A stretch of 64,000 nt of DNA, taken from JAKACA01 sp050744865 (lineage in GTDB: Bacteria > Actinomycetota > Acidimicrobiia > Acidimicrobiales > Bog-793). A model generated the notes under the pieces. The model did not search any database and was not told where the DNA came from. It saw nothing but the letters and a program-made list of their open reading frames with translations. This document shows positions 32,202 through 40,595 of this stretch, one piece after another (the first letter of the stretch is position 1; the number at the start of each line of letters is the position of its first letter). Location of the stretch: NCBI GenBank assembly GCA_050744865.1, contig JBOGHW010000082.1, positions 11,841 to 75,840 of the forward strand, read 5' to 3'. The translations under genes were made by a program, and so were the position numbers.

Positions 32202-33809
32202 TCATCGCGGCAGCCCGAACTGTTCGCGAAGCTTGTACTTGAGCACCTTGTGCAATGTCTCGTTGCGCGGGAGGACGTCGACGACCTCCAGCTGCTCGGG
32301 AATCTTCTGGCGCATCAAGCCCTTGGCCGACAGCCAGGCGGCCAGCTCTTCCAGAGTCAGGTCACCGGAGCCGTTGCGCTCCACAACGGCGCACACCACC
32401 TCGCCGCGGTCGCGGTCCGGCACGCCGATCACGGCCACGTCGGCGACTTTGGGATGCTCGTAGACGAGTTCTTCCACCTCGCGGGCCGAGATGTTCTCGC
32501 CCTTGCGGATGATGATGTCCTTGAGCCTGCCTGTAAGCACCAGGTGCCCGTCCTGGCGCAGGTGCCCGAGGTCGCCCGTGCGGAACCAGCCCTGCTCGTC
32601 GAATGCGGCGAGAGTCAGCTCAGCTGACGTGTAGCCCTTGCAGACCATCGGGCCACGCACCCTGACTTCGCCGTCCTCGCCGGATGGGGCCAGGGCGCCG
32701 TCCTCACCCACTATCCGCACCTCGGCTTCGGCGACAGGGGCGCCCTCGGTGTGGATGAGTTGCTCGTCGGAGTCGTCCGGGCTGCCCATCGAGATCATCG
32801 GGATCTCCGTCATGCCGTAGCCGTGCACGATCCTCACGCCCATCTCGGCTTTGACTTCGTGGAACAGCTCAGGGGGCTTCGCTGCGCCGCCACCGGCCAG
32901 GATGCGAAGCGTCGGGATGGCCAGACCGTCGTCCATCTCGCGCTGCTCTGCCAGGAAGGCTTGGTAGAACGCCGTCGACCCGCCGGCCACTGTGACTCCG
33001 CAGCGCCGGAACAACTCGGTGGCCTCCGACGGGACGAAGGTCTCGACCACCACGGCGGGGAACCCCGACAGGAGCATGGTGACCAGGTAGTCAGGCCCGG
33101 CGATGTGAGCAAAGGGAAACGCCACCGATCCGACATCCGCTTCTGTCAGCTGCAATGCCGTTGCGAGGCCTCTTCCGCCGGCCAGGAGAGTGCCGTCGGT
33201 GTGCATCACGCCCTTCGCCTCAGACGTCGTGCCGGATGTGAAGTAGACCCAGCGAACAGGGTCCGTGCTCATTGCCGGCGGCTCGGGCAGGTCCCGCGGG
33301 TCGCCGATCGGGAGGTGCTGGACGTTCAGCACGACAGGGCGTTTGCCAGCGCCATAGCGATCGCCGCCGTCTCCGTCCCAACGGGCCGGCGGGTAGCCGA
33401 GCGAGGCCAGGACCCCCTCAGTCATCGTCTGGTAGTCCACACCGCGCCACTGCGGCATGATCACGATGAACTCCGGGCGGAGGCCGGCGAATGCAGCCTC
33501 GACTTCCCGCTCGCGATAGATGTGCAGGATCGGATTCTGCAGTGCCCCGAGCCGGGAGAGGGCGGCAGTCACGACGATCGTCTCGATCGTCGTCGGTGTC
33601 TGCCAGCTGACCGGTGTGCCTTCCCGGACACCGGCCCCGTACAAACCCGCTGCCACTTGCTCGGCGGAGCGCCGGAAGTCCCCGAACGTCAGCATCCTTG
33701 CCGACGCGTCGTGCAGCATTGGGTGCTCGGGTGTCAGCTCGGCGCGGGCAGCTACCAGCTGCCAGATCGTCCGCGCTCCCCAAGGATCGGGCGGCGCGGG
33801 GGCGTTCAC
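32202..33809 (-). CDS. AMP-dependent acyl-CoA ligase (cyclohexanecarboxylate-CoA ligase-like)
   Basis: A 535-residue ANL ligase: WVYFTSGTTSEAKGVMHTDG P-loop, YGMTEIPMISMGSPDD, WFRTGDLGHLRQDGHL, RLKDIIIRKGENISAREVEE. The catalytic-lysine motif reads LPRNETLHKVLKYKLR, so the lysine is kept but the preceding Gly is His, an unusual substitution. It activates a carboxylic acid with ATP and CoA; length and N-terminal pattern fit the cyclohexanecarboxylate-CoA ligase group used for cyclic or steroid acids. GTG 33809 follows TAGCGT at leaderless spacing and is divergent from a TetR gene 79 nt away, its probable regulator. Confidence 0.88.
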   Translation of the reverse strand: MNAPAPPDPWGARTIWQLVAARAELTPEHPMLHDASARMLTFGDFRRSAEQVAAGLYGAGVREGTPVSWQTPTTIETIVVTAALSRLGALQNPILHIYREREVEAAFAGLRPEFIVIMPQWRGVDYQTMTEGVLASLGYPPARWDGDGGDRYGAGKRPVVLNVQHLPIGDPRDLPEPPAMSTDPVRWVYFTSGTTSEAKGVMHTDGTLLAGGRGLATALQLTEADVGSVAFPFAHIAGPDYLVTMLLSGFPAVVVETFVPSEATELFRRCGVTVAGGSTAFYQAFLAEQREMDDGLAIPTLRILAGGGAAKPPELFHEVKAEMGVRIVHGYGMTEIPMISMGSPDDSDEQLIHTEGAPVAEAEVRIVGEDGALAPSGEDGEVRVRGPMVCKGYTSAELTLAAFDEQGWFRTGDLGHLRQDGHLVLTGRLKDIIIRKGENISAREVEELVYEHPKVADVAVIGVPDRDRGEVVCAVVERNGSGDLTLEELAAWLSAKGLMRQKIPEQLEVVDVLPRNETLHKVLKYKLREQFGLPR

Positions 33810-33816
33810 CGCCGGG

Positions 33817-33822
33817 ACGCTA
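33817..33822 (-). promoter_or_regulatory. -10 hexamer of the CoA ligase gene (leaderless type)
   Basis: On the minus strand TAGCGT ends 7 nt before GTG 33809. Imperfect dyad ACAT...ATGT in the same gap may mark a TetR site but is too weak to call. Confidence 0.45.
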
Positions 33823-33888
33823 CCAGCCCGAGGCCGGCGAGTAAGACATCACTGTCATGTTGTTTCCCGCCGTGCGAGAATCGACGGC

Positions 33889-34482
33889 ATGACCGAGTCC
33901 CGCGCCGACAGCGAGGTCCGCGCCGAGCTCTTGGCGGCGGGCGAGCGAGTATTCGCGGACAAGGGGTACGCAGCGGCGACCATCAGCGACGTCATCGAGG
34001 CGTCTGGGACGTCGCGCGCCAGCTACTACCGGTACTTCAGCAACAAGATCGAGCTCTTCGAGGAGCTCAGCCACGACTGCTTTCGCGAGATGAGATCTGT
34101 CATACGGAGCTTCGGCGAGCTCGGTCCGCCACCTGTCGGCCGGCCTGCGACAGTCGAGCTCTTGGAGCGTTACCACGAGCTGCACGCCCGACACAAAGGC
34201 GTCATCCGGGCCTGGACAGAGCTGACCGGGCGAGCCGGGACCCCGATGCGAAGGAGCGGAGTTGCTGCCGTCATGGCCCTGTCCGACGAGATGGGGAGTG
34301 CGATTTCGGGCATAGTGCCGGATCTGGGAGATGGGGAGAGGGCGGTGAGGGCAACGTTGTTGTTTCTCTTGATCGAGCGGTCGTCGTTCTACGTCTCGAA
34401 CGCCGTGTCCCGCGTGGACAGGGACCGCTTGCCGCCGACGCTTGCGACGCTCGTCCACCGCGGGTTCCTCGGGGGTGAGTGA
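33889..34482 (+). CDS. TetR family transcriptional regulator
   Basis: A 197-residue regulator with N-terminal helix ELLAAGERVFADKGYAAATI and recognition region SDVIEASGTSRASYYRYFSN, then a helical C-terminal domain (LERYHELHARHKGVIRAW). It does not resemble the steroid regulator KstR2 in the effector domain. It is divergent from an acyl-CoA ligase and probably controls it; an acyl-CoA effector would be expected in that arrangement. The stop lies 1 nt before, or overlaps, the start of the nucleoside phosphorylase-like gene. Confidence 0.87.
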   Translation: MTESRADSEVRAELLAAGERVFADKGYAAATISDVIEASGTSRASYYRYFSNKIELFEELSHDCFREMRSVIRSFGELGPPPVGRPATVELLERYHELHARHKGVIRAWTELTGRAGTPMRRSGVAAVMALSDEMGSAISGIVPDLGDGERAVRATLLFLLIERSSFYVSNAVSRVDRDRLPPTLATLVHRGFLGGE

Positions 34483-34483
34483 A

Positions 34484-35302
34484 GTGAGCGAGGCGATCCC
34501 TCTGGCCGAGTTCGACCCTGACAGGTCGTCGATGATCGACCCGCGGTCTCATCACATGGATTCGACGAAGCCGGCGAAGGCCGACATGCCGGATGCGGTC
34601 GTCGCCTGTTTCTTCGGCGATGTCGTTGAGCGCATCGCTCGCGATCAGGGCGCCAGGCTGGTGACCCGCTTGGCTGCCGAGCATGGCGAACACCCGATTT
34701 ACGCCTTGGAGAGAGACGGTGGCTGCTTCGGCTTCTACCAGGCCGGACTCGGTGCGCCGCTGGCCGCCGGGCTGATGGAGGAGACGATCGGTTACGGCGT
34801 AAAGGTGGTCGTCGCCTGCGGGGGAGCCGGGGCGCTCGACGGCGAGTTGGCGCTCGGGCACGTGGTCGTAGTCGCCTCGGCGCTGCGGGACGAGGGGACG
34901 TCGTTCCACTACCTGGCACCGTCGCGTTGCGTCGAGGCGGACGCGGGCGTCGTGTCCGAGCTCGCCGGTCTCTTGACAGCGCGCGGCGTCCGCCATGTGG
35001 CCGGCAGGACCTGGAGCACCGACGCCTTCTACCGCGAGACGCGCGGGAAGGTCGCCCGCCGCCGCGCCGAGGGGTGCATCACCGTCGAGATGGAAGCCTC
35101 GGCACTGATCGCCGTCGCCCGCTGGCGAGGCGTGCGATTCGGTCAGTTGCTCTACGCCGGGGACAGCCTGGCGGCCGAGGAATGGGACCATCGTGGCTGG
35201 AACAAGGCGCACGAGGTGCGCGAGCAGTTGTTCTGGCTGGCCGCCGACGCCGCTCTGCTGGTGGCTGCCGGCGCCTCGCCGGAGGGTGCAGCAAAAGCTT
35301 GA
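34484..35302 (+). CDS. Nucleoside phosphorylase-like protein (PNP/UDP family)
   Basis: A 272-residue protein of the PNP_UDP_1 fold: GFYQAGLGAPLAAGLMEETI, VVVACGGAGALDGELALGHV, and CITVEMEASALIAVARWRGV, where Met-Glu forms the ribose-binding pair of uridine phosphorylase/nucleosidases. It cleaves a nucleoside N-glycosidic bond, with substrate unknown. GTG 34484 is preferred because GGGGG lies about 8 nt upstream; GTG 34475 in frame would overlap the TetR stop by 8 nt. It is likely co-transcribed with the TetR gene. Confidence 0.83.
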   Translation: MSEAIPLAEFDPDRSSMIDPRSHHMDSTKPAKADMPDAVVACFFGDVVERIARDQGARLVTRLAAEHGEHPIYALERDGGCFGFYQAGLGAPLAAGLMEETIGYGVKVVVACGGAGALDGELALGHVVVVASALRDEGTSFHYLAPSRCVEADAGVVSELAGLLTARGVRHVAGRTWSTDAFYRETRGKVARRRAEGCITVEMEASALIAVARWRGVRFGQLLYAGDSLAAEEWDHRGWNKAHEVREQLFWLAADAALLVAAGASPEGAAKA

Positions 35303-35324
35303 CGGCCCGGCAAGGCTGACCGCC

Positions 35325-36443
35325 TCAGCTCATCGGCGGCACGGCAGGCCCGGCGTCGGCAGGGTTGGAGTGGGGGTGTCGAGCCTCGCTCGCCAGCTCG
35401 CGCAAGCTGGTCCCTCGTTGCGCGCGCACCGAGAGGTAGCAAACGCCGCCAACCGGGATCGGCAGCCAGAAGTTGAACAGCCGCCAGGCCAGCACGGCCG
35501 CAGCGGCGATACCAGGCGGCACGCCGAATCCCTTCAGCATCAAGATCGTCGCGAACTCCACCGTGCCTAGCCCGCCGGGCGTGAAGGGCAGCACGGCGAC
35601 GACATTGCCGACGCCGTAAGCCACGAACAAGTCGATCGGGTTGAGGTAGTAGTGGAAGGCCGACAGTGCCACCCAGAGGCAGCTCGCGTCGAGGAGCCAG
35701 TTCAGTGCCGCCCAGATAATGCTCCTCCGGACGAGATCGGAATCTCCCCAGAAGTCCTTGATCCGCTCGGCGATCTGCTTGACCACCCCCTCGAGCTTCT
35801 CTTGAGGGATGAAACGAAAGCGCTGCGAGAGCCAGCGGAGAACCCGTACCGCCCAGCCGTCGCCCTGGGCGAAGCCGGCGATCAGAGCAGCAAAGAAGGC
35901 AAGGACGAGCAACGACGCCAGCGCGACGTACACATAGGCGGTCCGGAACCCGTTGAGCGGGATCGAGATGATCAATGCCAACCACAGCATGGCGTTCAGG
36001 AGCACGGCCGAGCCGATTCCCATCGTGGCCGTGGCGAAGCCGACGTCGGTCGTCCTCAATCCCTCGCTCGTCATGAGACGGATGCTCATGCCGGTGCCGC
36101 CTGCCGTCCCGCCGGGGATGACGTGGCCGAAGGCGAGGCTCGCCAAGTTGATGCGCCAAGCCTTCGAGATGGACAAAGAGCCCGGCGGGAGGACGACGAC
36201 GGTCAGCTTGGCGAAGGCGAAGAGCGATCCGACTTCCAGCCCGAGCCCGAGGAGCAGGAGCCAAATGTTGACATGCTCGATGTTCTTGACGTACTTCTCG
36301 GCCTCTGGCCACAGGTACGCCACGACATATATCGCTGCCAGGATGAGCAGTCCGATGACGAGACCGTTGCGGAGGAAGCGGGGGATGTGCCACCACTTGC
36401 GGCCTGCCGCTGCGTCGGGGACCACCTCGGGCGGTTGGGCCAT
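35325..36443 (-). CDS. YbhN/UPF0104 (LPG synthase TM-like) membrane protein
   Basis: A 372-residue polytopic protein with about eight membrane segments. Family landmarks are the N-terminal FLRNGLVIGLLILAAIYVVA, LASLAFGHVIPGGTAGGTGM (conserved Pro-Gly-Gly turn), and the C-terminal GVGNVVAVLPFTPGGLGTVE. These match the YbhN / AglD2-like flippase-domain family related to the membrane half of MprF. Members are thought to move or modify lipids, but function in this lineage is not known. It is divergent from the AI-2E-type transporter gene, and the ATG has GAGGGC just upstream. Confidence 0.83.
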   Translation of the reverse strand: MAQPPEVVPDAAAGRKWWHIPRFLRNGLVIGLLILAAIYVVAYLWPEAEKYVKNIEHVNIWLLLLGLGLEVGSLFAFAKLTVVVLPPGSLSISKAWRINLASLAFGHVIPGGTAGGTGMSIRLMTSEGLRTTDVGFATATMGIGSAVLLNAMLWLALIISIPLNGFRTAYVYVALASLLVLAFFAALIAGFAQGDGWAVRVLRWLSQRFRFIPQEKLEGVVKQIAERIKDFWGDSDLVRRSIIWAALNWLLDASCLWVALSAFHYYLNPIDLFVAYGVGNVVAVLPFTPGGLGTVEFATILMLKGFGVPPGIAAAAVLAWRLFNFWLPIPVGGVCYLSVRAQRGTSLRELASEARHPHSNPADAGPAVPPMS

Positions 36444-36493
36444 GCCCTCATGCTTGCAGGCCAGCGGTGGCTATGCGCGCCACCGGCTCCGCT

Positions 36494-37657
36494 ATGGAGT
36501 TGACTGAGGCAATGTCTCAATCCGCCGGCGGAGACGACGGCATGCACGGTCTCGGCACCTTTGACCGGCGGGTCCTTCGAGGAGCGGCTCTCACGACTCT
36601 CGTCGTGGTGGCTGCCTTCGTCGGCATCGTGCTCATCTGGGAGCTCCGGATCATCATCCTGCTCATCGTCTTCTCGCTCTTCGCCGCAGCCATGCTCCAT
36701 CCCATCGTCAACCTGGTACAGGCTCTCGGCTGTAGACGACCGAGTCACCGGCCGCTCTCGCGAGCGGTGGCGACGTCCCTCGTCTTCTTCACGGCCCTGG
36801 TCCTCGTAGTCGGAGTGCTGGCGCTGTTCATCGAGCCCTTGGTCACCTCGGCGTCGCACTTCGTCACGGAGCTGCCTACGACCGTCAAGCAGGCTCAACA
36901 CGGCAAAGGACAGGTCGGGCGCCTGGTCACACGCTTCCACCTGCTCAACTTCGTCCACTCCCACCAGTCCTTCTTGCAAACGGCGGTCTCCAAGCTCTCC
37001 AAGCCGGCGCTGGCCGTGGGCAAGACCGTCGTGTCCGGCGTGGCGAGCGTGCTGACGGTGGTCTTTGTGACCTTCTTCATCCTGCTCGACGCCCCTCGCA
37101 TGGTGAGGACCGCCCTCGACCGCCTCTCACCGGCCAGGTCGCAACGGGTACGGGCCGTCCTGGACGAAGTGGGAAGCGCAGTCGTCGGCTTCGTGCTGGC
37201 CAATATCCTCACGTCGATCGTGGCCGGCGTGGTGACAGGCATCACGCTGTATCTCGTCGGAGTTCCGTTCTGGCAGGTGCTGGCGCTTTGGGTGGCGCTT
37301 GTCGACTTCTTGCCAATGGTGGGCGGACTGCTGGCCGGAGTGCCGGTCGTGCTCATCGCCTTCCTGCACTCGGTACCGGCAGGCGTCATAGTGCTGGCAG
37401 TGTTCCTGCTATATCAGGAGACCGAGAACCACGTGCTCAACCCGATGATCATGAGTCGCACGGTCCGACTCAACCCGCTCGGGGTGCTGCTCGCAGTCCT
37501 GGTTGGGGCTCAGCTGGGAGACCTGATCGGTTCCGTCTTGGGCGCCTTGCTCGGCGCTCTTGTCGCAGTACCGGCGGCGTGTGCCGTCCAGGTCATCGGA
37601 CGCGATGTCTGGCGCCACCACGAAGAGCGATCTCGAGCCGGGGTGGCGCCCGGGTAG
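36494..37657 (+). CDS. AI-2E family transporter
   Basis: A 387-residue membrane protein of the AI-2E/UPF0118 exporter family: an N-terminal helix pair (LVVVAAFVGIVLIWELRIII), a soluble middle part (PTTVKQAQHGKGQVGRLVTR), then FVTFFILLDAPRMVRTALDR and the conserved VPFWQVLALWVALVDFLPMV, with YQETENHVLNPMIMSR near the end. Some relatives export autoinducer-2 or act as Na+/H+ antiporters; this one's substrate is unknown. ATG 36494 is chosen among 36467, 36494 and 36512 without strong support from a ribosome site. Confidence 0.85.
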   Translation: MELTEAMSQSAGGDDGMHGLGTFDRRVLRGAALTTLVVVAAFVGIVLIWELRIIILLIVFSLFAAAMLHPIVNLVQALGCRRPSHRPLSRAVATSLVFFTALVLVVGVLALFIEPLVTSASHFVTELPTTVKQAQHGKGQVGRLVTRFHLLNFVHSHQSFLQTAVSKLSKPALAVGKTVVSGVASVLTVVFVTFFILLDAPRMVRTALDRLSPARSQRVRAVLDEVGSAVVGFVLANILTSIVAGVVTGITLYLVGVPFWQVLALWVALVDFLPMVGGLLAGVPVVLIAFLHSVPAGVIVLAVFLLYQETENHVLNPMIMSRTVRLNPLGVLLAVLVGAQLGDLIGSVLGALLGALVAVPAACAVQVIGRDVWRHHEERSRAGVAPG

Positions 37658-37660
37658 GCT
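37655..37660 (+). promoter_or_regulatory. -10 hexamer of the mannosyltransferase gene (leaderless type)
   Basis: TAGGCT ends 6 nt before GTG 37667 and contains the TAG stop of the upstream gene. A promoter embedded in a stop codon lets the downstream gene be transcribed separately. Confidence 0.5.
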
Positions 37661-37666
37661 TCCCGA

Positions 37667-38464
37667 GTGCAAGTTCTCGTCGTGCTGCCCACGTACCAGG
37701 AAGCTGCCACTATCGCGGTCGTCCTGGAGCGGGTGCGCGAGACGCTGCCGGAGGCGCTCGTCCTCGTTGTAGACGACGGCAGCCCGGACGGCACCTCGGA
37801 GATCGCCAAGAAGATCAGCCAGCGGCTCGGCCAGATCGAGGTCATGGACAGACCAGCCAAGTCGGGGCTCGGGAGTGCTTACAGGGACGGGTTCCGATGG
37901 GGCCTCGAGCACGGGTACGACGTGATGGTCGAGATGGACTCCGACCTGTCGCACGACCCCGACTCTCTGCCCGCCCTCATCGCGCCGATTGCCGACGGCT
38001 ACGCGGTGTGCATCGGTTCGCGGTACGTGCCTGGCGGTTCCACACCGGGTTGGACTCGTTCCCGGCGGCTCTTGTCCCGTGGTGGCAACCTGTATGCCGA
38101 CCTTCTGCTCAGCTTGGGCGTGAAGGACTCGACGGCCGGCTTCCGTGCATACGACGCCCAGATCCTGCAAAAGATTCGCATGGAGAGTGTTCGCGCCAAC
38201 AGCTACGGCTTCCAGATCGAGATGACCTACAAGGCGCTGCGAGCAGGTGCCAGGATTCGCGAGGTCCCGATCCGCTTCGTCGACCGGGAGCTCGGCGTCT
38301 CCAAGATGTCGACCTACACCGTGGCCGAAGCCCTATTGCTCGTGACGTGGTGGGGACTGAGGCGACTGCAGGCTGCGCTCACCAAGGCAGGGACAACCGG
38401 AGCTCGGGCCGTTCTGGCAAGACGGGCCGTCGCGGACAACGAGCCCGGCGACTTGAGGCGCTAA
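37667..38464 (+). CDS. Polyprenol monophosphomannose synthase-like glycosyltransferase (GT2)
   Basis: A 265-residue GT2 enzyme: VVLPTYQEAATIAVVLERV, VVDDGSPDGTSEIAKKIS, SGLGSAYRDGFRWGLEHGYD, and the metal motif EMDSDLSHDP; SRYVPGGSTPGW and KDSTAGFRAYDAQIL follow. It matches the soluble dolichol/polyprenol-phosphate mannosyltransferase domain of actinobacterial Ppm1, without the N-terminal lipoprotein N-acyltransferase half and without C-terminal membrane helices. It transfers mannose from GDP-mannose to polyprenol phosphate for cell-envelope glycans. The start is fixed by TAGGCT 6 nt upstream. Confidence 0.88.
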   Translation: MQVLVVLPTYQEAATIAVVLERVRETLPEALVLVVDDGSPDGTSEIAKKISQRLGQIEVMDRPAKSGLGSAYRDGFRWGLEHGYDVMVEMDSDLSHDPDSLPALIAPIADGYAVCIGSRYVPGGSTPGWTRSRRLLSRGGNLYADLLLSLGVKDSTAGFRAYDAQILQKIRMESVRANSYGFQIEMTYKALRAGARIREVPIRFVDRELGVSKMSTYTVAEALLLVTWWGLRRLQAALTKAGTTGARAVLARRAVADNEPGDLRR

Positions 38465-38475
38465 GACCGTCAGCG

Positions 38476-39306
38476 ATGGAGACGGCCAACTGTCGGCAGG
38501 GGATCGTGTTAGTCCATGGCCAGCCAGGGTCGGGCGGCGACTGGTCGGCGATGTGCGCGATCCTGGACGGGCGTTTCTCGGTGCTGGCACCTGACAGGCC
38601 TGGTTGGGGGGACAACTCCCTGCCACCGACGGATCTCGCCGGCAACGCCGACTGGATGGCCGGCGAGATCGAGGCCTGGGGCGCGCCCTTGCCGGTGACC
38701 GTTGTCGGGCACTCCCTTGGGGGCGGAATCGCCCTGGCGATCGCCCTAGATCGGCCGGACTTGGTGGGGGCGCTGATCCTGGTCGGATCCGTGGGCGTGC
38801 AGATGGCGCTGAGCGCCTTCGACAGGGTGCTGGCGGTCCCTCGTCTTGGCCACTCGGTGATACGCGCCGGCGTCGCGTCGGTGCGCAGCGGCCGCCGGGC
38901 GGCCGAGCGCCTGTCCGGACTGCCGGTCGTCAGGCACTTGACCGCCACGCTCGGGCAGTCGCCGGCGGTACGAGCGCTCGCCTGGCTCGACACACAACCG
39001 ATCACCGAGCGAGCCAGGAGCAGCTTCATCGTCGAGCAGAGAGCGCTCTTGGCCGACACCCCATCCCTCGAGCGCAGGCTGGGTCTTGTAGGCGTGCCGA
39101 CAGCGGTGGTCCACGGCTCCTTGGACCACATCGTCGGCCGGGACGCGACCCGGCTACTTGCTTGCCTCATCCCAGGAGCCGAGTGGGTGTCCGTGCCCGG
39201 CGAGGGACATCTGCTGCCCATCGCCAGCCCAGAAACGATCGCGCCCTTGGTCGAGCGCTACGCCCGGCTGGGGGGTATGCGAGCGGTCAGGACGGGCGGG
39301 GCCTAG
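38476..39306 (+). CDS. Alpha/beta hydrolase
   Basis: A 276-residue alpha/beta hydrolase: VLVHGQPGSGGDWSAM (oxyanion loop), nucleophile elbow VVGHSLGGGIALAIA, the acid in AVVHGSLDHIVG and the histidine in VPGEGHLLPIASP. The cap domain carries RAGVASVRSGRRAAERLSGL. Substrate is not determinable; esterase, lactonase and C-C hydrolase are all possible. ATG 38476 follows the mannosyltransferase by 11 nt. Its TAG shares the four bases CTAG with the stop of the convergent menF gene, so both genes end in the same tetranucleotide. Confidence 0.85.
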   Translation: METANCRQGIVLVHGQPGSGGDWSAMCAILDGRFSVLAPDRPGWGDNSLPPTDLAGNADWMAGEIEAWGAPLPVTVVGHSLGGGIALAIALDRPDLVGALILVGSVGVQMALSAFDRVLAVPRLGHSVIRAGVASVRSGRRAAERLSGLPVVRHLTATLGQSPAVRALAWLDTQPITERARSSFIVEQRALLADTPSLERRLGLVGVPTAVVHGSLDHIVGRDATRLLACLIPGAEWVSVPGEGHLLPIASPETIAPLVERYARLGGMRAVRTGGA

Positions 39307-40595
39307 GGCCGGACCGCGGCCGCCAGGAACGCCTGCAGCTTGAGCTGGGTCTCCGCCAGCTCGGCCGCAGGGTCAGAGTCCGCCACGATCCCGACGCCGG
39401 CGAACAGCCGGGCGGCCCGGTCCTCGACGATGGCGCAGCGGATCCCGAGGTGCCACTCGCCGTCGCCCGAAGCGTCGATCCACCCCAGAGCGCCCGCGTA
39501 CCTGTCTCGATCGAGGTCCTCGGCCTTGGCCAGGTAGTCGATCGCGATGTCCCTTGGCGTGCCGGAGACCGCGGGGGTCGGGTGGATCAGGGCGAGCAGC
39601 TCGAGGGCGCTCGGAGGGTCGCCCCCGCCGCGAGGGCCCAGGCGGCCCGTGATGTGCGTGCCGAGGTGGCTGACGTTGCGCAGCTCGACGATCGACGGGT
39701 CTTCAGGCACACGCAGTTCAGCCACGGCCGGTGCCAGCCCTTGGGCGATGGCCTCTACCACGGCTCGGTGCTCGGCTCGCTCCTTCGCCGAGGTCAGCAA
39801 AGCTGTCTCGGCCTGCTTGTCGGCTTCCGGGTCCCCACTGCGGGCGGCTGTCCCGGCGAGTGGGTTCGACTCCAGCTCGAGTCCCTGGCGACGGATCAGC
39901 AGCTCCGGGGTCGCCCCGACGAAGCCTTCCAGAGCGAAGGACAGGCACGAAGGATGAAGTGCCCGTAGACGCTCGAGGAGATCCTCTTGGCGCATTGGGC
40001 GGTTCGCCTCGACGCGCACCTCGCGCGCCAGCACAACCTTGGCAAGGCGCCCGGCCCGGATCTCGGTCACAGCCGCCGACACTCTTGCAAGGAAGTCATC
40101 GTGAGAGCGGCACGACTCGAGCCGGAAGGAGTCAGGAGGAGCCGCCTTGGCCGGGACGTTGCGGGAGAGCATCTCCGTCACGGCTGTCCGGGGTGCAGCG
40201 CCGACGGCAACTGCCACGGCAGGGGCGCCGGCCCGTGCGAGGACCAACAGACTCGGTACCACCAAGACCGCCGGAGCCTCGGGAAGGAAGCCGAAAGCCC
40301 CCATGGCAACTAGAGGTCGTCCCGCCTCGCCGGTGCCCGAGTGGGCCAGGCTCGCCAGCGCCCGGGTGACGTTCCTCAGCGCCGACGGGTCGGTGAGCCC
40401 GGCGGGGAGCTCGATGGTGGCAGCTTCCCCAAAACCCAGCACCGAAAGGCCGTCGCGCTCGATCACCCTTCCGGTTGCAAAGGCAAGGGCCCGCAGGCGG
40501 CCGAATTCCTCGGTTGTGACCTCCACGGAACCCGACCGCAGCGCCGCAGCGCCGGCGGCTCCCGCCGCATCTGATCCGCCTGCCTCGATCATCAT
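39303..40595 (-). CDS. menF: Isochorismate synthase
   Basis: A 430-residue chorismate-utilising enzyme: KVVLAREVRVEANRP, PSCLSFALEGFVGATPELLI, NPLAGTAARSGDPEADKQAE and LLTSAKERAEHRAVVEAIAQ, then HPTPAVSGTPRDIAIDYL and GWIDASGDGEWHLGIRCAIV. The S-K-E-R-A-E-H and H-P-T-P-A-V-x-G-x-P motifs are those of isochorismate synthases (MenF/EntC). Its ATG overlaps the menG stop (ATGA), which points to menaquinone rather than siderophore synthesis. The N-terminal ~100 residues are Ala-rich and less conserved. The second codon is also ATG, so the start may be at 40592. Confidence 0.88.
   Translation of the reverse strand: MMIEAGGSDAAGAAGAAALRSGSVEVTTEEFGRLRALAFATGRVIERDGLSVLGFGEAATIELPAGLTDPSALRNVTRALASLAHSGTGEAGRPLVAMGAFGFLPEAPAVLVVPSLLVLARAGAPAVAVAVGAAPRTAVTEMLSRNVPAKAAPPDSFRLESCRSHDDFLARVSAAVTEIRAGRLAKVVLAREVRVEANRPMRQEDLLERLRALHPSCLSFALEGFVGATPELLIRRQGLELESNPLAGTAARSGDPEADKQAETALLTSAKERAEHRAVVEAIAQGLAPAVAELRVPEDPSIVELRNVSHLGTHITGRLGPRGGGDPPSALELLALIHPTPAVSGTPRDIAIDYLAKAEDLDRDRYAGALGWIDASGDGEWHLGIRCAIVEDRAARLFAGVGIVADSDPAAELAETQLKLQAFLAAAVRP

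Noticed and set aside
33889..34482. TetR gene as the KstR2 regulator of the steroid genes
   Set aside because: The effector domain does not resemble KstR2, and no A-x-C-A-A-G-x2-C-T-T-G-x-T-like box was found in the steroid gene gaps I inspected.
37288..39306. A 672-codon plus-strand frame ending with the alpha/beta hydrolase
   Set aside because: The first ~396 codons overlap the AI-2E transporter and mannosyltransferase genes out of frame and have shadow composition.
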